Below are positions 56,826 to 64,000 of a stretch of 64,000 nt of DNA, in pieces (position 1 is the first letter of the stretch; each line of letters starts with the position of its first letter). The translations under genes were made by a program, and so were the position numbers. Below the pieces are notes generated by a model. That model was not told where the DNA came from, did not search any database, and saw only the letters and a list, made by a program, of their open reading frames with translations. Source of the DNA: Primula veris (lineage: Eukaryota; Streptophyta; Magnoliopsida; Ericales; Primulaceae); contig OY821750.1 of the NCBI GenBank assembly GCA_963682055.1, positions 30,698,402 through 30,762,401 of the forward strand, given 5' to 3'.

Positions 56826-57182
56826 TGTTGAGTTGTGGAGCCAAATGAGGTTTGGCCATGTCTTCTTTCTATCCCACATCGCCTGAAATTGTAATATGAC
56901 CCATGTTGGGTTCTATTTATATGCCCCAATATCTTGTATTTTAATTACACCTACACAAAACACCTCTATATTATAAAGAGAGAGTTCTAGTTGCGAGAGA
57001 ACCATAGCTTTGTGTTTAGCTAGATTACAATTGTAATCCTCTTTTAATATATATATATATATAAAGTGCCACGTGTAGCGGCCCGGAGACGTAGCCAATT
57101 TGGGTGAACTCCGTTATCAAAGAGTGTGTGCTCGATTTAAGTTTTCTGTCTTTCTTTGTGTTCGCCTGTATCGACCCTAACA
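56826..57182 (+). repeat. 3' LTR of copia element B
   Basis: Same length as the 5' LTR with four substitutions (near 56886, 56907, 56936 and 57135). Confidence 0.93.
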
Positions 57183-57187
57183 TATAC

Positions 57188-58100
57188 CCCACTCATGATC
57201 AGAGTTTGATTTCTGCTACCTCACATTGGAGGGTAATTATTATCACCTAAAAAAAAGTTTTTGCTAGAGGTGTTTAATTTGCCAAAACACAGAAAACAGT
57301 AAGCTATAACGGCAAACTTACGTGTGACAGGGAAGGAGTTAACTCTTCACTTGTATTTGAAAAGGAAAAAATGATGCTTAATCAGCTTATAAGCCGCATC
57401 CAAACAAGCACGTAAATATCATTTCGAATGCCATGTTAGTCATGTTTAACTTCTATATTGCATCTCCTTACTGTGGAAAAGATTCCAAGAACATTCTCTT
57501 ATCTTAAAGACTTGCAGTTGAATGGATGCCATTGCAAAGTCAAACTAGTTTAGTTTTTACTTAAATTGGACTTTAAAGTCTTATAAAATGTTGCAAAATA
57601 AAGAAGAATATAAAATGACAGTGAATCCACACGGTAATATTCCCAGAAGAATCAGTTCCAAGTATGGGAAAGAAAACTAACTGTCTAGCCTAAACATCAG
57701 ATAAAATCATAAAACCCAACCCATGCACAGTGCCACATCAACTTCAAACCGGGTCCCAATCATGTGAAGAAGAGATAGGAAGATAATAAAAAGTATTTTT
57801 TTAAGATAATTTCTTCCCATCTTAACACCCAACTGGAATGAGATAGAGGAGAAGGAATAAATCTATCAAAGCTTTTCCTGAAATAATTCACCTCGGAATC
57901 ATTTCAATAGGGGGAATATTGAGATTTTATTATGTAAATTATGTGACTCTATTCATGCACTAAGAACTTGACACCTTTGAGCTTTGGCCTTCAATTTTTC
58001 TAAAGCTTTTAGGAAAAACTACTTTTAGAATCAATCTTTAGCAATCGATCTTAGGATCATAGAACCTTGAAAAGGAAACAAGGGCCCCAATTTGGGTCCT
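57188..58100. other. 5' flank of zinc-finger copy 2
   Basis: From about 57630 the sequence aligns with the inverted flank of copy 1 (42560 downwards). It has no hAT insertion: the junction corresponding to 41245/42287 reads through near 57920. No separate gene was seen. Confidence 0.6.
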
Positions 58101-58111
58101 TTCTATAAGTG

Positions 58112-58222
58112 TATAAATAACTTGAAACCATTTCTATCAATATCATCAACAACACATTTGGATATTTCTTCAACTGCTTACTAGTTCTCTATCTGTTATT
58201 TCTTCTCTTCGTCCTCTAAAAG
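58112..58222 (+). promoter_or_regulatory. TATA box and leader exon of zinc-finger copy 2
   Basis: TATAAATA at 58112-58119, then a pyrimidine-rich leader ending CTAAAAG|GTGAGC (58222/58223). The leader intron runs to TTTCAG at 58483. The same TATA, leader and donor are conserved in the inverted paralogue, which supports their function. Transcription start inferred at about 58140-58150. Confidence 0.65.
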
Positions 58223-58491
58223 GTGAGCCTATTTACTTAAACAACAATTTCTAAAATTTACGGCGGACCCAATTTAATCATAAATCTGTTCAGTTTTTCA
58301 TTGGGTACCAAGCAAATTAATCCGCTAGTAAATAGTAATGGCATTAAAAGAAAAACCAGTCTGGAAAATGATAATTTGGTAACGTTTCTTTTGAAAGTAA
58401 GTCTCCAAATAAATCACCTTAAGACTATAAGTCTGATTCAATCTGATCTTGTTATTTATTTTATTTTATTTTTGTGATTTCAGTTTATACT

Positions 58492-59403
58492 ATGCAAATA
58501 AGCAGCGGAGACTGGATGTGTAGTTCATGCCAACACATTAACTTCAAGAAAAGGGATACTTGCCAAAAATGTAGGTATTCGAAATTTGGTGATGGGACTG
58601 ATATGTCACAATACACAGTAACAAAGAATGAAATGTTAGCTGGCGATTGGTATTGCAATACTATAAATTGTGGGGCACATAACTATGCCAGCAGACCGAG
58701 CTGCTATAGGTGCGGAAATATGAAAAATGAATATTGTAACTATATTGGGTCCATGATGGATGCAAATACTAATATGTATGATACTAGCGCCCTTCCTGGA
58801 TGGAAATCCGGCGACTGGGTTTGCATTAGGTAAGAGCTACTTATGTGTTAGCTGTTTCACTCTTTTTCAGAAACTATTTGTGGATCCTCATAATCATGCA
58901 TAGGAATATGGGATCCTTGTTCTTCTGTTAAAAGAAATGAAAAACTATTATTTGGACCAATTTTGCAAACATGCTCTTATTTTCGAATCAAAAGAACACC
59001 TCAAGTAACATGACAGACCTAGACCTCACACAAAAAAGACAATATCAAGATTTGGTTTAACATAATAGCTTGATACTCTTCAGATGATACTACTAAAAGA
59101 TCCATGATCCAAAAAAAAAAAAAAAACAGCTGAAAGTTGTAATTGAGGATTCTTATGTCTTTATTATAATCTTATATTGGTGGGTTTTGGAAATTATCAG
59201 ACTTGGATGTGGTGTGCACAATTATGCTAACAGAATGGAATGTTTTAAATGCAGAACACGCAAAGACTTCAGTAAGCAATTAGTTTTTTTTTTTTTTTGC
59301 TTTGTTCCTATCTAAATATAATATGTTTCTCAAACTACTTTTGTCAAAATGTCGATCTCCTGAAACTTGTCGTTTTCCCTTGGATTTAGGTGCTGGAATG
59401 TAA
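58492..59403 (+). CDS. Three RanBP2-type zinc-finger protein
   Basis: Coding exons 58492-58829, 59201-59271 and 59390-59403 join to 423 bases, a protein of 140 residues ending ...KDFSAGM. All junctions are GT-AG. The ATG at 58492 follows the TTTCAG acceptor at 58483; upstream in-frame codons belong to the intron. There are three RanBP2/NZF fingers of the W-x-C-x(2-4)-C...N...C-x2-C type: residues about 6-27 (GDWMCSSCQHINFKKRDTCQ), about 51-74 (GDWYCNTINCGAHNYASRPS) and about 105-128 (GDWVCIR, split by the intron, then LGCGVHNYANRMECFKC). Plant proteins of this layout are small and are often considered RNA- or ubiquitin-binding. The specific role is unknown. Intact, unlike its inverted paralogue. 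Confidence 0.88.
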
Positions 59404-60037
59404 GAAACAAGGATTGACCAAGATTTTCACAAGAGTCTCCTTACTGATGACATATTTTTTCCATCCTTTCCCTTCTTTTTGTTTTTCTCCTTTAACCACA
59501 TCTCGCAGTTTAAGTTTCATAAGCTTGAACTCTGTGTTGATGGCCTTCTTGAAGAGCATTGCACTGTATCCAAACCGCCCGAAGGGCTATAAATTTTTGT
59601 TTCTTACATGAGTGAAATGAAATCTTACTTCTGTGCACTGTGATCATTCTCCCTTTCTTTAATTGCAGTGTTTTAAACTCACTTTACCTACTATTTGTTT
59701 ATGAGACGCAAAAAAAGTTTAGAAACTATAAGTGGGATGAAACAATCCTTTTTCTTATCACTTAAACAAGTAAGCTTATTTGTTTTAAACTGTGATCAAA
59801 CATGCCATCTGTATGCACACACAATCAGAAACACATTTAGTGCAAAATAATGTACTCCAAGTCTAATACAATAAAGCATGTTTAAATACTGCAGTGACTC
59901 GGTGAGTCATTGACAAAAGAAAGAGTTGACTGCAGTTCACTACAAAAGCAAGTTAGCTTGAGCAATCAAAGTTATTCCAATGTAAATAATTACATGGATA
60001 AGAACCAGATGCTTGGCTTCAATAGCACATATGACAT
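59404..60037. other. 3' region of zinc-finger copy 2 and spacer
   Basis: Likely 3' UTR immediately after the stop. No second gene. Open frames here have no coding features. Confidence 0.5.
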
Positions 60038-60045
60038 GTTTTAAG

Positions 60046-60516
60046 CATTATTTTAAAAATCGCGCTATATTTCGCGAAATAGCGTTTTCCGGCCGAAAAA
60101 CGCTATGATAAACCGCTATTTGGATGGAAAAACGCTAAATTCACGCTATAGGAACGCTATTTACGCTATAGCGGGTGCAGTCCAAAAAAAAATATATTTT
60201 TTTTTTTTTTTGTCAAAATTTTAATGAAATTATTGGAGGTTAAAGAGAATCAAACCCCAAAACTCTTGCAAACAAAGTAAATGAGTACTCTGGCATCTCA
60301 AGTATAATCATTTTGTGATTATTAGTTACAACTTTTTTTTATATATATTTAGTTAATTTTTATTAGATGTTTTGAATTTAATGCTATATTTATATGTATT
60401 TAGGTAAAAAAAAAAAAAAAAATACACCGCAAAGCGCTATGTAGCAACACTATTTGCGCTTTTAGCGTTTCTCTCGAAAAAACGTTACGGTAGTGATAAC
60501 GCTATTTAAAACATTG
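60046..60516. mobile_element. hAT MITE with perfect 8-bp TSD
   Basis: GTTTTAAG flanks both sides (60038-60045 and 60517-60524). Inverted termini CATTATTTTAAAAATCGCG and CAATGTTTTAAATAGCG are imperfect. Both subterminal regions are packed with AACGCTA/TAGCGTT motifs, about a dozen in all, resembling transposase-binding repeats of hAT elements. 471 bp, non-coding. Confidence 0.8.
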
Positions 60517-60524
60517 GTTTTAAG

Positions 60525-61900
60525 TGACTTAAATCCCACATCTTTTGGGAAATAATTGGGTTGCTTGGTTTCAATTTATAAACTTAACTTATATGCTTCA
60601 TCTCTTATGGTAGTACACTTGGATGTCCTTGTTTTTCTGCCTCTTTTAAAGTTAACAATATTATGCTAGATAAACACAACTTTTCTCATGCTCATATAAG
60701 CCAGCTTATTTGCTTATGACATTAATGTACACATACATAACATTTCCTTAGTTGTACTGAGCGAAGATCAGTAACGCCATGCAACATGAGAAAACCTAAC
60801 GAGCTTTTCCTACTATATATTTGGCTTATCTTACTTTGAACATACACTAGTTGCTTAAATATCGGGAGATTCTCGACTTCTCGTTTCTTTCAAATCACTT
60901 TCGTGTTACTTCATGGGTTCCAATGGTTTATATCAAAATTCTACTAGTTTTCTACAATAACATTAGCATGCATGAATACTCATTCCTCCGATCATATGAT
61001 TTATTTTCTTTCTGAGTATCCTATTATTTGTGTTATAGGACTTCTCACATGGATTAATTTGAAGTTTAAATCCATTATCAAGCTCCTAATATTATTGTAA
61101 TATGAAATAAATGAAATTAGTTGCTATGGTTGTTCTAGAACACGCAAATTATTTTGACAATATTACTGTGAAGTTTAAAAACAAGCCAACAGCAAAATAG
61201 AAGTTTGTATATTTGTCATTATACTTGCAACCCAAAAACATTTTGAGGTTACAACCCCCAACAGCATTTTTATTTTTTTAATCAATGTAGTCCCCAAAAC
61301 TTTATTTGTTATGAATTTATTCCTAGGTCATCTATTTATTGAAGATATGTTTTCCTTTCATTAAAAAAAATTAATCCTAGTTTAGTATTAAGGATTAAAG
61401 TGAAAATGTGACAAACCACTTGTTGTCTACTTTAACAAAACCTTGAGGGTGGAATTAATAACATTGGAAATTTTGGTCTAAACAATTGCTAGAGGACTAT
61501 AGCACATTGGCACTTTCGATAAATGGCCTATTTTTATGTTTACTAAAAACTCGTCTTGAGCTAATTAGGTCCCCCTGGCGATGGTTACGCGAATATTGAC
61601 TTCAGGTAGGACTAACATACGGTGCTAATTAATCTTATTTGTACCTAATCGTCATGAAAAAATCAACGCCAGAGCTTCGTGACCTGCAATTTCTAATTAC
61701 ATTCCGCGTTTTGTTACCACAAAATGAATTTTTTTGCTATGCTGTTGAGTATAAACCGAAGTTGTATGAAAGAAATACACTCTTTATTGTATCACTAATA
61801 CTTCTAATGTTTTGAGTTTGATCAACTTTGCTAAAAGTTTTAATTAAAACAAGCCTGTAAATGAACAAGCATATTATATTATTGTTTATTTCAGTTCGCC
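60525..61900. other. Intergenic DNA without recognisable gene
   Basis: AT-rich, with no element ends or coding stretches recognised. Confidence 0.5.
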
Positions 61901-61904
61901 TTAT

Positions 61905-62620
61905 ATTCGGGCGGAGCTGGTATTTTTGTCATTACCATTACCGTAACCTAGTCAATGGTAGTAGCAAATTTCATTATCATTAATGTACCTTACCTTCGTA
62001 CAATTACCATACCACATGTGTTATGTATTGTTACGGTGTACAAAAACAAATACTCACAAGTGTTTTAACCAAATGAAAATTAAACTCTTTCATTTTAATC
62101 TAAGTATTTTTTTCATGAAAAAACTTACATCTAGATTTTTTAGACTAAAATAACCATTATTTTTCGTTGTTAAAAGAGAAATCATAAATAAAAAAGTTAA
62201 ATAATTCAGCAACGTACGCACATAACTAATAAGTATATAAGTGTGAAAAGATAAACTAAATTGGCTTAAATTCTTATTTCTTAATATAAATTATATATTT
62301 AATTTTTATTAATTGGTATATATATAATATGGTAATTGTACAATAGTGGTACAATATCGTTGTATTTTAAAAACGATTATCATTACCATACCGCCGTGAT
62401 TGAGTACTAGCGTACCACATTCAAAGTACTAGCGGTAATGGTACAAAACGATAATAATACAAGCAGGTATTTGGTTTGTATAATACGGTATAAAAATTCA
62501 AACCTAATTATCAGTTCACTTAATAAACAAACGGTATATTTTTATTTATTTCAGTTTGTTTTACAAATAACCGAACATGAACCGAACGGTTAACGATATT
62601 TAAGTTCCCGGTTAAATTTT
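61905..62620. mobile_element. Possible hAT-like repeat
   Basis: Begins near GGGCGGAGCTGGTATTTTTG. It has TACCATTACCG-type motifs on the left and their inverse (CGGTAATGGTAC, near 62430) on the right, suggesting inverted subterminal sequence. 62570-62610 has ACCGAACATGAACCGAACGG. Exact ends and a TSD were not found. Confidence 0.35.
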
Positions 62621-63011
62621 TGTAGCTTAGTATTTTATTACCAAAAAAAACTAGTTAAAAAAAATCATTTATCGGTTTATTTGCTTGAAAGTCACAAAAC
62701 TAAAAAATGAAAATTTTGACAAATTGATCTAAAAACAAATTGAAATAAAACTAAAACTAAAAAGATGTGGGCTATGATTTGAAATAAATGAAACACAAAA
62801 TGGAAAACTAATAAAAATTGAAATAAAATTTATCAAGGATAGAAAAGTGTAACGTTTTTTCATATCAATTTCATTTCATTACCAAAATTTGATCGAATTT
62901 AGTTTAATAAAAAGAGAGATGACATGTTTCTCTCTCATCCCCATCTCTCCTACTGTCGCAGGTAATCTTTTTTTATATTTTTTTTTAATCTGTGTCTTTT
63001 TTAGAGAAAGT

Positions 63012-63390
63012 TTTTAAGTTTTTTTTGGAGCTAAATTAACTTAAATGGTTTGTTTGATTTAAGTTTTTAATTTTATTTTTTTTTTAGCTAAATTAACTTA
63101 AATGGTTTGTTTGATTTAAGTTTTTAAGTTTTTTTTGGAGCTAAATTAACTTAAATGGTTTGTTTGATTTAAGTTTTTAAGTTTTTTTTTTGAGCTAAAT
63201 TAACTTAAATGGTATGTTTGATTTTATTTTTTAAGTTTTTTTTGCAGCTAAATTAACTCAAATGGTTTGTTTGATTTAAGTTTTTAAGTTTTTTTTGGGA
63301 GCTAAATTAACTTAAATGGTTTGTGTGGTTTGAGTTTTTAAGTTTTTTTTGGAGCTAAATTAACTTAAATGGTTTGTTTGGTTTAAGTTT
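63012..63390. repeat. T-rich tandem repeat, 53-57 bp x 7
   Basis: CTAAATTAACTTAAATGG begins at 63031, 63088, 63141, 63195, 63248 (variant), 63302 and 63355, each preceded by a run of T and followed by TTTGTTTGATTTAAG. The even spacing and low divergence indicate recent expansion. Confidence 0.92.
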
Positions 63391-63403
63391 TTTTTTTGTT
63401 TCT

Positions 63404-63630
63404 TAGCTGGGACTTTATTTATTTTGATAATATTAAAGACGGGTTTTCTGTTTTTTGCCTTGAATATTGTTTCTTAAGGTTTTAATTTAGGCCTTATTTT
63501 GGTTTAAGCTTTTTCTCAAGTTTTTGTTTTTTTAAGCTGGGACTGTATTTTTTTTATAATATTAGAGATGGGTTTTCTGTTTTTTGCCTTAAATATTGGT
63601 TCTTAAGATTTCAATTTAGGCCTGATTTGG
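63404..63630. repeat. Tandem duplication of about 130 bp
   Basis: AGCTGGGACT...GGGTTTTCTGTTTTTTGCCTT...AATTTAGGCCT occurs at 63404-63495 and again at 63534-63625 with small changes. Confidence 0.85.
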
Positions 63631-64000
63631 TTCCTTTTTGCTAAAAAAGTCAGACCAATTTGGTTGATCAGCTTAAAAGATATATTTTTTTGTATCAGCA
63701 AAATAAAAATTCTCAAGTTTAGTACTAAATTAGCAAATGATAATTGTAAAGTCAATATTTTCGAAAAGAATGAAACGCTTGTAGTTGTAAGCTGAATGAA
63801 TCAGAAATTTCTCTTATTGCAGATTTTAAGCTCACTTTTTTCGAATATTTTTTGCTTAAACATTGGAATGCATTTGGTTAACTTAATCAGGTCAAAAGCT
63901 GAGTTTTTTTGGGTCTTTTTTACTTCTAAACTTGCTTGAAGCTTTAAAATGAATGAACCCAGCTTTTTTCTTATATAAAAAGTAAAGATTACCTGATTAA

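Larger units (their letters stand above)
52324..57182 (+). mobile_element. Intact Ty1/copia retrotransposon B (Tnt1-like)
   Basis: LTRs at 52324-52680 and 56826-57182 are both 357 bp and differ at four positions. TATAC flanks both sides (52319-52323 and 57183-57187). The primer-binding site TGGTATCAGAGC (52683-52694) is two bases after the 5' LTR, complementary to initiator Met-tRNA. A purine tract AAGTGGGAGA (about 56815-56824) precedes the 3' LTR. A single uninterrupted gag-pol frame of 1313 codons fills the interior. All parts needed for autonomous movement appear present. The closest known style is the Tnt1/Tork type, judged from motifs only. Confidence 0.95.

Noticed and set aside
58474..58491. 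Upstream in-frame extension of the zinc-finger protein
   Set aside because: It starts at GTG and lies across the TTTCAG acceptor, so it is intron sequence. The ATG at 58492 is used instead.

Overview
The window is nuclear DNA from a flowering plant, most likely a eudicot. It is AT-rich, its genes have GT-AG introns, and it carries Ty1/copia retrotransposons primed from initiator Met-tRNA, L1-type LINEs, hAT, CACTA, Mutator and Stowaway MITEs and Helitrons, all typical of plants. The species cannot be named from the sequence alone. Most of the DNA is transposons and decayed gene copies.

Genes that look functional are few. An intact single-exon F-box gene lies on the minus strand at 4568-5896. 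A four-exon gene (one leader exon, three coding exons) for a protein with three RanBP2-type zinc fingers lies on the plus strand at about 58140-59610. An inverted paralogue of the zinc-finger gene (39684-41040, minus) has a 7-base insertion that stops translation after two fingers. Three gene relics can be read: an internally deleted F-box copy (about 19440-19561, minus), an Agenet/DUF724 pseudogene (about 19910-23488, minus) broken by a TRIM element and a solo LTR, and a TFIIE-beta pseudogene (26318-28033, plus) with a LINE tail inside an exon.

Layout. 0-4 kb: Helitron-like, LTR-like and short repeats. 4-8 kb: the F-box gene and its flank. 7-10 kb: an AT-rich tandem array split by a hAT-like element. 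10-19 kb: minisatellites and MITEs. 19-25.6 kb: a second copy of the F-box segment carrying the Agenet pseudogene and several insertions. 26-30.5 kb: the TFIIE-beta pseudogene, then a 5'-truncated LINE with a nested Helitron. 31.5-37.4 kb: copia element A (minus), young but frameshifted. 39.6-42.6 kb: zinc-finger copy 1 with a hAT element in its promoter. 44.7-51.3 kb: copia element C, with near-identical LTRs around a coding-dead interior. 52.3-57.2 kb: copia element B (plus), with an intact 1313-codon gag-pol frame. 57.6-59.6 kb: zinc-finger copy 2. 60-64 kb: a hAT MITE and T-rich tandem repeats, possibly in the leader intron of a gene beyond the window.

The main result is a record of local duplication followed by insertion. 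Direct duplication of the F-box segment and inverted duplication of the zinc-finger segment give empty-site comparisons that order many insertions. Target-site duplications (TSDs) were read by eye for three full LTR elements, one solo LTR, one TRIM, two LINEs and several MITEs. No tRNA, rRNA or CRISPR array was recognised.
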